A stretch of 49,216 nt of DNA from Gp6-AA45 sp035652075 (GCA_035652075.1 DASREL010000128.1:1-49216), one strand, 5' to 3'. Positions 31,795-39,548 are shown, counted from the first letter of the stretch. Notes: a model not told the origin generated them from the letters alone. Made by a program: numbers and translations.

Positions 31795-32895
31795 ATGTGG
31801 GTAAAGGCAGCCCTCAAGGGCTGCGCTACAGCCGTCACGCCGATCGTTGTCGTCACGCTGATCGGTGTAGCGCAGGCCTTCAGGCCTGCTTCCGCGCAGG
31901 AGCGTCCATCGTTCTCGGAATTCCTCAACGGCATCAAGACCGAAGCGCTCGCCAAAGGGATCAAGCCCGAGATCGTCGACGAGGCGCTGGCGAACATCGA
32001 GGAGCCGCTGCCGGTCGTTCTCGAGCGCGATCGGGCGCAGGCGGAGGTCGTCCAGACGTTCGAGAGCTACATCGCCCGACACGTGACGGCGCGAACGGTC
32101 GCCGCGGGACGGGAGAAATTGGCCGCCCACCGCGACCTGCTCGACGAGGTCAGCGCGACCTACGGCGTGCCGCCGCGCATCATCCTTGGCATCTGGGGAA
32201 TGGAAACCAACTACGGGCGCTTCAGCGGCATTCGGCCGACGATCGCTGCGCTCGCGACGCTCGCGTGGGATCCGCGCCGCTCGACGTTCTTCAAGGGCGA
32301 ACTGTTCGACGCGCTCGAAATCCTGAATCGCGGCGACATCGACCTCGCGCACCTGAAGGGCTCGTGGGCGGGCGCGATGGGCCAGGTGCAGTTCATGCCG
32401 TCGAGCTACCTGCAGTATGCCGAGGACTACGACGGCGACGGGCGCCGCGACATCTGGTCCACGACGGCTGACGTGTTTGCCTCAATCGCCAACTACCTGA
32501 AAGGCCACGGCTGGATCGACGGTCAATCGTGGGGACGCGAGGTCTCGGTCACGCCGGCGGTCGCGAAAACGGTCGTGCGTGACGTCGCGCGCCGCGACGG
32601 GTCGTGCAAGGCGATGCGCGATATGACGGTCGCATTGCCGATGTCGAAATGGGCGGCGCTGGGTGTTCGGCTGCCAGGCTCCAAGCCGCTGCCGAAGAGC
32701 GACGTCCCGGCCTCGCTCGTCAGCGGATCGAAGCGCCATTTCCTCGTCTATTCCAATTACGACGCCATCCTCGACTACAACTGCGCCCACTCGTACGCGC
32801 TCAGCGTCGCGCTGCTCGGCGACGCGATTGCCGGGGACCGTGCGCCAGAACGTCCTCCGCTAAGAAAAGTAAAGAAAATGCGTCGCCCACGCTGA
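31795..32895 (+). CDS. Lytic murein transglycosylase B (MltB) family protein
   Basis: A 366-residue exported peptidoglycan hydrolase that cleaves the MurNAc-GlcNAc bond to form 1,6-anhydro ends. The MltB catalytic glutamate is E137 (IILGIWGMETNYGRF), with TIAALATLAWDPRRSTFFKGELFDAL, GSWAGAMGQVQFMPSSYLQYAEDYDGDGRRDIW and SIANYLKGHGWIDGQSWG following. No C-terminal peptidoglycan-binding domain is present. The signal peptide is unusual: the hydrophobic core (VTPIVVVTLIGVA) is bracketed by peptides AALKGCAT and VAQAFRPAS, encoded by inverted copies of a dispersed palindromic repeat. The C-terminus is basic (LRKVKKMRRPR). Confidence 0.93.
   Translation: MWVKAALKGCATAVTPIVVVTLIGVAQAFRPASAQERPSFSEFLNGIKTEALAKGIKPEIVDEALANIEEPLPVVLERDRAQAEVVQTFESYIARHVTARTVAAGREKLAAHRDLLDEVSATYGVPPRIILGIWGMETNYGRFSGIRPTIAALATLAWDPRRSTFFKGELFDALEILNRGDIDLAHLKGSWAGAMGQVQFMPSSYLQYAEDYDGDGRRDIWSTTADVFASIANYLKGHGWIDGQSWGREVSVTPAVAKTVVRDVARRDGSCKAMRDMTVALPMSKWAALGVRLPGSKPLPKSDVPASLVSGSKRHFLVYSNYDAILDYNCAHSYALSVALLGDAIAGDRAPERPPLRKVKKMRRPR
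31807..31829 (+). repeat. 23-bp palindromic repeat, copy 2, inside the signal-peptide coding region
   Basis: GCAGCCCT-CA-AGGGCTGC plus GCTAC. It is in the same orientation as the copy at 30817 and inverted relative to 31867-31889. It encodes part of the MltB-like N-terminus (AALKGCAT). Confidence 0.8.
31867..31889 (-). repeat. 23-bp palindromic repeat, copy 3, inverted, inside the signal-peptide coding region
   Basis: GTAGC plus GCAGGCCT-TC-AGGCCTGC, the reverse orientation of the copies at 30817 and 31807. It encodes VAQAFRPA next to the predicted signal cleavage site (SAQ). With copy 2 it bounds an 83-bp unit. Confidence 0.8.
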
Positions 32896-33101
32896 GGACA
32901 CGGCCGATTTCTTGGTTCCGTCAGGTTATTTCACGCGCCGCGACGTTATTGGACGCGGCGTCGCATTCCCGGACGCTCCCTCAATTCTGCGCGCAAACCC
33001 TGACGTTTAATACATGTTCCGAGACGTTCTACGCCGACCCCGGTCCGCGGAGGCGCCGAGCTCTTCCGTGGACGATTACAGTCAAAAAATCGGGCGCCGG
33101 G

Positions 33102-33107
33102 TAAAAT
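33102..33107 (+). promoter_or_regulatory. -10 element (TAAAAT) for a leaderless thioredoxin transcript
   Basis: TAAAAT ends 7 nt before ATG 33114. The GGGAG directly abutting the ATG is too close to work as a ribosome-binding site. The 218 bp upstream (32896-33113) is otherwise plain, with no ORF or repeat that I recognise. Confidence 0.5.
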
Positions 33108-33113
33108 TGGGAG

Positions 33114-33587
33114 ATGGCGTCTCACCTCACCAGCGACGAACGCGGGATTGTGGTGCCATGCGACTCTTGCGGTCAGAGAAACCGCCTTCCGTTCGCAAAG
33201 CTCGGCGAACAGACGCGGTGCGCAAAATGTAAGGCGACGCTGGCGCTACCGAACGCGCCGGTCGACGTCACGTCATCAACGGATTTCGATCGCCTGATCG
33301 CCGAGTCGTCGTTGCCGGTGGTCGTGGATTACTGGGCACCGTGGTGCGGACCGTGCCGCATGGTCGCGCCCGAACTCGAAAAAGTGGCGGCGCGTCAGGC
33401 AGGACGCATCATCGTCGCGAAGGTCAACACCGACGTCTTGTCGGATCTAGGCGACCGATTCGGCATTCGCTCCATCCCGACGCTCGCCGTCTTCGTCGGC
33501 GGCCGCGAGGCCGCGCGGGCGGCCGGCGCCCGTCCTGCGCCCGACATCGAACGCTTCATCGACCAGAACGTCGGGTCCGCGGCTTAG
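33114..33587 (+). CDS. trxC: Thioredoxin-2-like protein (TrxC) with N-terminal zinc ribbon
   Basis: A 157-residue cytoplasmic thioredoxin. The N-terminal zinc site has C16/C19 (CDSCGQRNRLP) and C36/C39 (CAKCKATL), the TrxC signature that confers redox-sensitive zinc binding. The thioredoxin domain follows with the active site W77-C-G-P-C81 (YWAPWCGPCRMVAPELEKV), the cis-proline SIPTL and the GGR strand. It should reduce protein disulfides with thioredoxin reductase. The start ATG 33114 is probably leaderless. Its last 32 bp overlap the 3' end of the convergent FRG gene, a long convergent overlap. Confidence 0.94.
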   Translation: MASHLTSDERGIVVPCDSCGQRNRLPFAKLGEQTRCAKCKATLALPNAPVDVTSSTDFDRLIAESSLPVVVDYWAPWCGPCRMVAPELEKVAARQAGRIIVAKVNTDVLSDLGDRFGIRSIPTLAVFVGGREAARAAGARPAPDIERFIDQNVGSAA

Positions 33588-34371
33588 GCCAGTAGTAGCG
33601 GGTGAGCCACTGGCTCAGGCCGTCGAGTCCGGGGAACAGCACGCGTTCGTTGATGTTCGCCTGATCCAGCTTGTCGCGAATCTCCCACTTCAAGTCGCGT
33701 GAAATCACGATTCGCTTCGCCATCTTCGGGTGCCGCGCGAGCCAGTCGTTGAGCGTCGCCGCGGGACTCGACATCAGCGAGAAGAGCGCAAACTGATTCA
33801 CGATGCGCGGATCGAGCGACGGTGGTTCGAGGAACACGACGAACGGCGTGCGCGAGAGCCGATCGAAGTCGCCGAGCCCGCCCAGTTGCGCGAGCATGTC
33901 GATCGTCACCGTGTCGGACCCTTCGCGGGCCAGGATCCGCTTCAGCCGGCGCGGCACATACCGGTTCGCCTCGACGAAATTGAACGCCCACACCGACCCG
34001 TCTTCGTCCATCATCGACAGGTTCTGCGTGGCGAAATGGAGCGCCACAAACGGCGAGTACGTCCAATCGAGGAGCCGGGTCGGCAGCCCGCGATGCTGGC
34101 CGAGCGCGAGCCAGTGCCACATGCTATCGGCGCCCGATTGACCGTAGGCGTATTTGCGGAAGTTCCGGAGCAGGTGCAGTTCGAGTCGTGAGACATTAAG
34201 ACGGCCCGACGCGAGCCGGAGCAGTCCGCTCGAGAGGTCCGCATCGTCCTGCGGATCGCCGCGGAACGCGAATGGCATGCGAAAACGGCCGAGCGATTCG
34301 TTCCACGCCGAGGCGTATAACGCTTCGAGGAGCTCGGTCCAACTCGACGGACGAACGACAGCCACAGCCAC
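33556..34371 (-). CDS. FRG domain-containing protein
   Basis: A 271-residue soluble protein with the FRG domain, named for its Phe-Arg-Gly motif (MPFAFRGDPQDD). The paired conserved block is GQHRGLPTRLLDWTYSPFVALHFA and the end is FPGLDGLSQWLTRYYWPK. The molecular activity of the domain is not settled to my knowledge; FRG proteins occur scattered among accessory genes, including near phage-defence loci. Here no defence genes surround it. The start is GTG 34371, 6 bp from the ATG of the divergent nicotinate phosphoribosyltransferase gene. Its -10 (TATCAT) overlaps that ATG, so the two genes cannot be transcribed independently of each other's initiation region. Confidence 0.85.
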   Translation of the reverse strand: MAVAVVRPSSWTELLEALYASAWNESLGRFRMPFAFRGDPQDDADLSSGLLRLASGRLNVSRLELHLLRNFRKYAYGQSGADSMWHWLALGQHRGLPTRLLDWTYSPFVALHFATQNLSMMDEDGSVWAFNFVEANRYVPRRLKRILAREGSDTVTIDMLAQLGGLGDFDRLSRTPFVVFLEPPSLDPRIVNQFALFSLMSSPAATLNDWLARHPKMAKRIVISRDLKWEIRDKLDQANINERVLFPGLDGLSQWLTRYYWPKPRTRRSGR

Positions 34372-34377
34372 GTACCG

Positions 34378-34383
34378 ATGATA
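34378..34383 (-). promoter_or_regulatory. -10 element (TATCAT) for a leaderless FRG transcript, overlapping the start of the divergent gene
   Basis: The minus-strand TATCAT occupies 34383-34378 and ends 7 nt before GTG 34371. It overlaps ATG 34378 of the phosphoribosyltransferase gene, so the -35 would lie within that gene. Confidence 0.45.
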
Positions 34384-35700
34384 AGCGCGCTGACCACCGA
34401 CCTGTATCAGTTGACGATGGCCGCCGGATATTGGCGCGGCGGCCTCCTGGGCTCGGCGACGTTCGAACTGTTCGTGCGCCGGTTGCCTGACCGCCGGCCG
34501 TATCTCATCGCGGCGGGGCTCGACGAGGCGCTCACGTACCTCGAGGAGCTACGGTTTCTCGACGACGATCGCGCGTGGCTGCGCCAGCTGCCTCAGTTCC
34601 GACAGGTGCCGCCGGCGTTCTTCGACGACTACTTGCGTACGTTTCGCTTCAGCGGCGACGTCTGGGCGCTGTCCGAGGGGACACCGGTGTTCGCGAACGA
34701 GCCGATTGTGCGCGTGACCGCGCCGTTTCCCGAAGCGCAGCTCGTCGAAACGGTGCTGCTCGCGGTCATCGGCTTCCAGACGAATGTCGCGGCCAAGGCG
34801 TCACGCGTCGTCGAAGCGGCGCACGGACGACCGGTCGTCGAGTTCGGAGCGCGCCGAGCGCACGGGCCCGGCGCAGCGCTCGCTGCCGCACGCGCGGCAT
34901 TCATCGGTGGCTGCGCCGGAACCTCGCTCGTCGAAGCGGGACGCCGCTACGGCATCCCGACGTCGGGCACGATGGCGCATTCGTGGGTGCAGACGTTTCC
35001 GAGCGAGACCGACGCATTTCGCGACTTCAGTCGTTTGTTCGCCGATTCGGCCGTGTACCTGCTCGACACATACGACACGCTGCGTGCAACGCAACGGCTG
35101 ATCGACTCGGGACTGAAACCATCGATGGTGCGTTTGGATAGCGGCGACCTCGACGCCTTGAGTCGACAGGTTCGCGCCCTGCTCGACGCCGCCGGCCTCC
35201 GCGAGACGAAGATCTTCGCGACGGGCGATCTCGACGAAGACCGCATCGCGGAGCTCGTCACCGCCGGCGCGCCAATCGATGGGTTCGGGGTGGGGACGAT
35301 GCTGTCGACCGTCGCCGACGCGCCAGCGCTGTCGGCGGTCTACAAGCTGGTGGCGATCGAGCGTGGCGGCGAACAACTTGGCGTCATCAAGCTCAGTCCC
35401 GGCAAGTCGACGTGGCCAGGACCGAAGCAGGTGTGGCGCGTCATGGAAAACGGGTACGCGATTCGCGACGTGATCGCCGCCGCCGCCGAACCGCCCATCG
35501 CCAACGCGCTCCCGCTTCTCGAGCGCGTCATGACGAACGGACGCCGTCTCGCTCCGTCGCCGTCGCTCGTCGACGTGCGCGCGCGTTGCCGCCGGCTCGT
35601 CGGCACGCTGCCGGCGTCCATGCCAGTAGACATCAGTCCCGCGCTGGAGGACGCTCGGTTGAACGCCTCGCGCTACACCTCGAAGCGCGACGCCACGTAG
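34378..35700 (+). CDS. pncB: Nicotinate phosphoribosyltransferase
   Basis: A 440-residue enzyme of NAD salvage, joining nicotinate and PRPP to make nicotinate mononucleotide. The family opening LTTDLYQLTMAAGYWRGG is present, then ATFELFVRRLPDRRPYLIAAGLDEAL, VVEFGARRAHGPGAALAAARAAFIGGCAGTS with the conserved substrate-binding region, GTMAHSWVQTF containing the phosphorylated-type histidine, and VRLDSGDLDALSRQVRALLD plus GFGVGTML in the C-terminal barrel. The start ATG 34378 lies 6 bp from the divergent FRG gene, and no ribosome-binding site is visible. Its 3' end overlaps the convergent MBL-fold gene by 28 bp. Confidence 0.95.
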   Translation: MISALTTDLYQLTMAAGYWRGGLLGSATFELFVRRLPDRRPYLIAAGLDEALTYLEELRFLDDDRAWLRQLPQFRQVPPAFFDDYLRTFRFSGDVWALSEGTPVFANEPIVRVTAPFPEAQLVETVLLAVIGFQTNVAAKASRVVEAAHGRPVVEFGARRAHGPGAALAAARAAFIGGCAGTSLVEAGRRYGIPTSGTMAHSWVQTFPSETDAFRDFSRLFADSAVYLLDTYDTLRATQRLIDSGLKPSMVRLDSGDLDALSRQVRALLDAAGLRETKIFATGDLDEDRIAELVTAGAPIDGFGVGTMLSTVADAPALSAVYKLVAIERGGEQLGVIKLSPGKSTWPGPKQVWRVMENGYAIRDVIAAAAEPPIANALPLLERVMTNGRRLAPSPSLVDVRARCRRLVGTLPASMPVDISPALEDARLNASRYTSKRDAT

Positions 35701-36614
35701 CGAGAGCCTTTCAGGCGCGCGGCCGCGAACCACGTCGCCGCGATAACGGCGGCACCGATCGTCGTCCCGAGCGCAATTTGGGTCGGCGCGAGACCGATCC
35801 GCGGCGGGACGTGCACGACGCCGTGCTCGTTGGTGACTGCGGGGTACGGCACATATCGTCCGTGCTCCGGCATGAACGCCTCGAAGTTCTGCGCGAGGTC
35901 GATCAACTGCAGACGCATCGCAGGCCCGCGCATCGGATGGCCGTGACCGGTCGCCAGCAGTTCCGGTTCGAGCGCGGCGATCGCCTCGACCGATCGGCGG
36001 GCCGCCGTCCAGTCGCACGTGTAGTACGCCGGTGGACGCCACACGATCTCGCGCTGCACCATGATATTGACGAGCGACTCCTGCTTCGTCGTCACCACGG
36101 CGTCACCGGCGATGAGCGTGCGGTCCGACTCGCGGAAGAACGACACATGTCCCGGCGAGTGGCCGGCCGTCAGCAGCCACTGCCAATCGGGAAGGCCAGG
36201 GACGATCCCATTCACCGGCAGCATATGGACACGGCCGTTGAGATCGATCGGGCCGCGCGGAAACAACGGCGACATCCATGACTGCGATCCGCCACCCACC
36301 GTCGGATCGGGCGGCGGGTACTTCGACACGCCGGTCAGATACGGCAACTCCAGCGGGTGCGCGTAGACAGGCGCGCCCCACCGCTCGGACAGCTCGGGCA
36401 GGCCGCCGACGTGATCGAAATGGCCGTGCGTCAGCAGGATCGCGAGCGGCGGTCCTTCGAACATCTCCTCAGCCGCACGCCGCACGACGCCCGCGTAGCC
36501 GTACATGCCGGTATCGACGAGCACCCAGGAGCCGGACGACTGCTCGATGAAGTACACGTTGACCATCAACGAGCGAAGCCGGTAGACGCCGTCCGCAATG
36601 CGCTCAGCTCTCAT
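35673..36614 (-). CDS. MBL-fold metallo-hydrolase with C-terminal membrane segment
   Basis: A 313-residue metallo-beta-lactamase-fold protein. The zinc site shows as THGHFDHVGGLPEL (HxHxDH), AGHSPGHVSFF with a further ligand His, GDAVVTTKQES, and a late GHGHPM. Residues 1-45 make the entry strands (IADGVYRLRSLMVNVYFIE, SWVLVDTGMYGYAG). After the catalytic domain a single hydrophobic stretch (TQIALGTTIGAAVIAATWFAAARL) suggests a membrane anchor, which is not typical of the family. The substrate is unknown. ATG 36614 has an AGCGGAGA ribosome-binding site. It is divergent from the amidase gene and its 3' end overlaps pncB by 28 bp. Confidence 0.9.
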   Translation of the reverse strand: MRAERIADGVYRLRSLMVNVYFIEQSSGSWVLVDTGMYGYAGVVRRAAEEMFEGPPLAILLTHGHFDHVGGLPELSERWGAPVYAHPLELPYLTGVSKYPPPDPTVGGGSQSWMSPLFPRGPIDLNGRVHMLPVNGIVPGLPDWQWLLTAGHSPGHVSFFRESDRTLIAGDAVVTTKQESLVNIMVQREIVWRPPAYYTCDWTAARRSVEAIAALEPELLATGHGHPMRGPAMRLQLIDLAQNFEAFMPEHGRYVPYPAVTNEHGVVHVPPRIGLAPTQIALGTTIGAAVIAATWFAAARLKGSRYVASRFEV

Positions 36615-36627
36615 GTTCAGTCTCCGC

Positions 36628-36633
36628 TATCAT
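36628..36633 (+). promoter_or_regulatory. -10 element (TATCAT) for the amidase gene
   Basis: TATCAT ends 10 nt before ATG 36643, leaving a leader of at most a few bases and no Shine-Dalgarno sequence. It lies in the 28-bp gap to the divergent MBL gene. Confidence 0.4.
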
Positions 36634-36642
36634 GCTCAACCT

Positions 36643-38241
36643 ATGCGTCGACTGATTGGACCGTTCATCTTCTGTGCCATTGCCGCGCTGGCGGCGCAGC
36701 CTCGCTTCGACCTCGAGGAAGCGACGGTGGCTGATCTGCAGCAGCGCATGCAGTCGGGACGTGAGACGGCGCATTCGCTGGTGCAGAAATACCTCGCGCG
36801 CATCGAGGACATCGATCGCCGCGGGCCGTCGCTGCATAGCGTCATCGAAACCAATTCCGATGCGCTCGCGATTGCGGACGAACTCGACGCCGAGCGCAAA
36901 AGCGGTCGCGTGCGTGGGCCACTGCACGGCGTCCCGGTTCTCATCAAGGACAACATCGCGACGGCCGACAAGATGCACACAACCGCCGGATCACTCGCGC
37001 TCGAGAACACACAGCCTCCGAAGGATGCGTTTCTGGTGCAGCGCCTGCGAGCCGCCGGCGCGATCATCCTTGGAAAAACGAACTTGAGCGAGTGGGCCAA
37101 CTTCCGCTCGACGCATTCGACGAGCGGGTGGAGCGGCCGTGGCGGTCAGACGAAGAATCCGTACGCGCTCGATCGCAATCCGTCTGGATCGAGTTCCGGT
37201 TCCGGCGCGGCGATTGCGGCGAACCTCGCCGCCGTCGCGATCGGTTCGGAAACCGATGGCTCGATCGTGTCGCCGTCCAACAACAACTCGCTCGTCGGCA
37301 TCAAGCCGACGATTGGTCTCGTCAGCCGCAGCGGCATCGTTCCCATCTCGCACAGCCAGGACACGGCCGGACCGATGGCGCGAACCGTTGCCGATGCGGC
37401 GATCGTGCTCGCGGCGATCGCCGGTAACGATCCCGACGATCGCGCGACGGGTGCTCCGCCTTCGCGCCAACGGCGCTTCGGCGAGACGGGTCCAGCCGTG
37501 GCATACGCGCTGGACCCGAGGGCGCTTCGCGGCGCACGACTCGGCGTCGTGCGCAATCGGTTGTTCGGGTACAGCCCCGCCGCTGACGCCCTCGCCGAAG
37601 CGGCGATCGCTGACATGAAGAAGCAGGGCGCGGTGATTGTCGATCCGGCGAACATCCCGACGCTCGGCAAGTTCGACGACAGCGAATTCGATGTGCTGCT
37701 CTACGAATTCAAGGCGGACTTGAACAAGTACCTCACGTGGCTGGGGCCGGCGTCACCGATGCACTCGCTCGCCGACATCATCAAGTTCGATGACGAGCAC
37801 AAGGACAGCGAGATGCCGTACTTCGATCAGGAGTTGATGCGACAGGCGGAACAGAAAGGCCCGTTGACCGAAGCGAAATACAAAACGGAGCTGACGAAGA
37901 ACCACTCGATGTCGCGGGCGCTCGGCATCGACGCGGTCATGGCGAAGTACAAGCTCGATGCCCTCGTCGCGCCGACGGGCGGTCCCGCGTGGCTGACCGA
38001 TCTCGTCAACGGCGACGGCGGCACGGCGACGGCACCGGGACCATCGACCGTGACATCAGTAGCCGGCTATCCGCACATCACCGTCCCTGCAGGCTACTTC
38101 CGAGGGCTGCCGGTCGGGATTTCGTTCTTCGGCCGCGCGTGGAGCGAGGCGACGCTGATCAAGCTCGCCTACGCGTACGAGCAGGCAACGAAGCATCGAC
38201 GACCGCCGACCTTCGCGGCGTCTGCCGACGTACCGAGATAG
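36643..38241 (+). CDS. Amidase-signature family hydrolase, exported
   Basis: A 532-residue amidase. ATG 36643 starts a signal-like segment (MRRLIGPFIFCAIAALAAQ), so the enzyme is probably periplasmic; upstream in-frame starts would remove that feature. The Ser-cisSer-Lys triad is visible: K102 (GVPVLIKDNIAT), the cis-Ser near residue 184 (NPSGSSSGSGAA) and nucleophile S207 (GSETDGSIVSPSN). Other family blocks are DTAGPMARTVADAA and GYPHITVPAGYFRGLPVGISFFG. It hydrolyses an amide of unknown identity; similar proteins are annotated as amidases close to Glu-tRNA amidotransferase subunit A. The stop is followed at once by a palindromic CTTCGTG-unit repeat. Confidence 0.92.
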   Translation: MRRLIGPFIFCAIAALAAQPRFDLEEATVADLQQRMQSGRETAHSLVQKYLARIEDIDRRGPSLHSVIETNSDALAIADELDAERKSGRVRGPLHGVPVLIKDNIATADKMHTTAGSLALENTQPPKDAFLVQRLRAAGAIILGKTNLSEWANFRSTHSTSGWSGRGGQTKNPYALDRNPSGSSSGSGAAIAANLAAVAIGSETDGSIVSPSNNNSLVGIKPTIGLVSRSGIVPISHSQDTAGPMARTVADAAIVLAAIAGNDPDDRATGAPPSRQRRFGETGPAVAYALDPRALRGARLGVVRNRLFGYSPAADALAEAAIADMKKQGAVIVDPANIPTLGKFDDSEFDVLLYEFKADLNKYLTWLGPASPMHSLADIIKFDDEHKDSEMPYFDQELMRQAEQKGPLTEAKYKTELTKNHSMSRALGIDAVMAKYKLDALVAPTGGPAWLTDLVNGDGGTATAPGPSTVTSVAGYPHITVPAGYFRGLPVGISFFGRAWSEATLIKLAYAYEQATKHRRPPTFAASADVPR

Positions 38242-38243
38242 AC

Positions 38244-38328
38244 ACCACGAGGACCGCGAAGACCACGAAGATCACGAAGATCAACTTGTTCTCGTGAACT
38301 TCGTGCGCTTCGTGACCTTCGCGGTCGT
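38244..38328. repeat. CTTCGTG-unit (9-bp) inverted repeat array, copy 1, between convergent genes
   Basis: Left arm units of CACGAAGAT type (38244-38281) face right arm units of CTTCGTGAA type (38291-38328) across a 9-nt loop. The element fills the gap between the amidase and the chlorite-dismutase-family gene. A second array lies at 40711-40833. A long hairpin in either RNA strand would form; termination is a likely role. Confidence 0.85.
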
Positions 38329-38329
38329 G

Positions 38330-39052
38330 TTAGAGCGGCGCCTGCCAGATTGCGCGGCCCACGAAGAACGGCCCAAGCCGTTCCAGGTACAGCGACGTCT
38401 GCTGCGTCTTCCGCATCGTCTGGACGATCGCCGAGAGCGGATACAGATCCTTCCCGATCAGCCCGACGATGAAGTCGTTGTCTTCTTTGTCGAGACCGTG
38501 GCACGCAAGACGGATGTCGTGCGCGTAGTCACCGGCGCCGAACGACATGCCGATCGCGCCGTGCTCGGCGAGAATCGTGCGTTGCTCCTCGGGCGGCAGT
38601 TGCGCGAACTTGCCGGCGCGACGCAGCGGATACCATACGCCCCATTTCCACTCCGGATTCAGCACCGTTCGCCGCGGACGACGGAGCAGCACCTCTTCGA
38701 GATCGGGCTCGTAGCCGAGCCCGTACGTCCGGCCGAGCATCGTGTATTCCGGTTTCTGCACGAGGGGCCGAAATGCCGGCCCGTTCAACACCGGCCGCAC
38801 GGTGTCGAGGAAGAAGTTGGGATCCTGACTCAGAGACAACAACGCCACGCCGCGCGGATCGTTGACGTCCTCGTACAGCACGCCGTCGAATCGGGCGTCC
38901 TGCAGCGCCTCGACGAGCCGCTGCGTGTTTTCGCATCCGCCGAACGCGACGAACTGCATGAACAGCCGCGCGTCGCTGCGCTGCGGCTGGCCGTTCTTCA
39001 TCCCGCCTTTTTCAGCGAGATCGGGTGGTTCCGGTCCTCGTCGTTCTGACAT
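38330..39052 (-). CDS. Chlorite dismutase / HemQ-family heme protein
   Basis: A 240-residue protein of the Cld superfamily. The ferredoxin-like repeats are seen in LFMQFVAFGGCENTQRLVEALQDA and the C-terminal half (NPEWKWGVWYPLRRAGKFAQLPPEEQRTILAEHGAIG...). The last block, IVGLIGKDLYPLSAIVQTMRKTQQTSLYLERLGPFFVGR, is the family hallmark. The proximal heme His is probably the one in LAEHGAIG, and the distal Arg/Gln position is not certain by eye. Members make heme in Gram-positive bacteria (HemQ), detoxify chlorite, or are uncharacterised. ATG 39052 has a TATAAT 8 nt upstream, shared symmetrically with the divergent GNAT gene, so the mRNA is probably leaderless. Confidence 0.88.
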   Translation of the reverse strand: MSERRGPEPPDLAEKGGMKNGQPQRSDARLFMQFVAFGGCENTQRLVEALQDARFDGVLYEDVNDPRGVALLSLSQDPNFFLDTVRPVLNGPAFRPLVQKPEYTMLGRTYGLGYEPDLEEVLLRRPRRTVLNPEWKWGVWYPLRRAGKFAQLPPEEQRTILAEHGAIGMSFGAGDYAHDIRLACHGLDKEDNDFIVGLIGKDLYPLSAIVQTMRKTQQTSLYLERLGPFFVGRAIWQAPL

Positions 39053-39059
39053 GACCGCG

Positions 39060-39067
39060 ATTATAAT
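39060..39067. promoter_or_regulatory. Symmetric bidirectional -10 (ATTATAAT) for two divergent leaderless genes
   Basis: ATTATAAT is its own reverse complement and contains TATAAT on both strands. On each strand the last T lies exactly 8 nt from a start codon: ATG 39052 leftward and TTG 39075 rightward. The start codons are separated by only 22 bp and neither has a Shine-Dalgarno sequence. Each -35 must lie inside the opposite gene and none is strong. Confidence 0.7.
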
Positions 39068-39074
39068 TTGACCC

Positions 39075-39548
39075 TTGTCCTACACGATTCGCGAAGCGTC
39101 GTTGACCGACAGCGACGCGCTCGTCCATCACCGGATTGCGATGTTCACCGATATGGGCGTGCCGCTCGACGCGGTCACGCTCGACAGCGCGTTCCGGGTG
39201 TGGCTGAACGAAGAAATGGCGGCCGGCACCTACCGCGCCTGGGTCATCGAAGACACTGACGGGACGATCGTCGGCGGCGGAGGGATGACGATCCTCCCGT
39301 GGCCGCCGGGTCCGCGCTACATGGGCAACCGCCTGGGATTCGTGTACAACGTGTACGTCGAACCGGCGCATCGCCGCCGCGGCCTCGCGAAACGGCTGAT
39401 GGAAACGATGCAGCAGTTCGCCCGCGAGCATGGCATCACCTCGCTCGCGCTCAACGCCAGCCGCGACGGGCTTCCCCTCTACAAGGAAATGGGCTATATC
39501 GAGACCCCTTCCCCGATGATGTTTTTTGCAGTCGCATCGGACCAATAG
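39075..39548 (+). CDS. GNAT-family N-acetyltransferase
   Basis: A 157-residue GCN5-related acetyltransferase. It opens YTIREASLTDSDALVHHRIAMFTDMG, the usual first strand-helix. The acetyl-CoA motif A follows as LGFVYNVYVEPAHRRRGLAKRLMETM (R-R-x-G-L-A). Motif B is seen in ITSLALNASRDGLPLYKEMGYIETPSPMMFF. The acceptor is unknown; close relatives are annotated only as GNAT. The start is TTG 39075, supported by a TATAAT ending 8 nt upstream, which implies a leaderless mRNA with an unusual TTG start. The ferredoxin gene follows 44 bp downstream with its own promoter. Confidence 0.9.
   Translation: MSYTIREASLTDSDALVHHRIAMFTDMGVPLDAVTLDSAFRVWLNEEMAAGTYRAWVIEDTDGTIVGGGGMTILPWPPGPRYMGNRLGFVYNVYVEPAHRRRGLAKRLMETMQQFAREHGITSLALNASRDGLPLYKEMGYIETPSPMMFFAVASDQ

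Noticed and set aside
33108..33113. GGGAG next to the thioredoxin ATG read as a Shine-Dalgarno sequence
   Set aside because: It abuts the start codon, leaving no spacer for ribosome binding. The TAAAAT 7 nt upstream favours a leaderless start.
33556..34371. Phage-defence island around the FRG protein
   Set aside because: All neighbours are housekeeping genes (thioredoxin, pncB, MBL hydrolase), and there are no mobility genes or composition shift.
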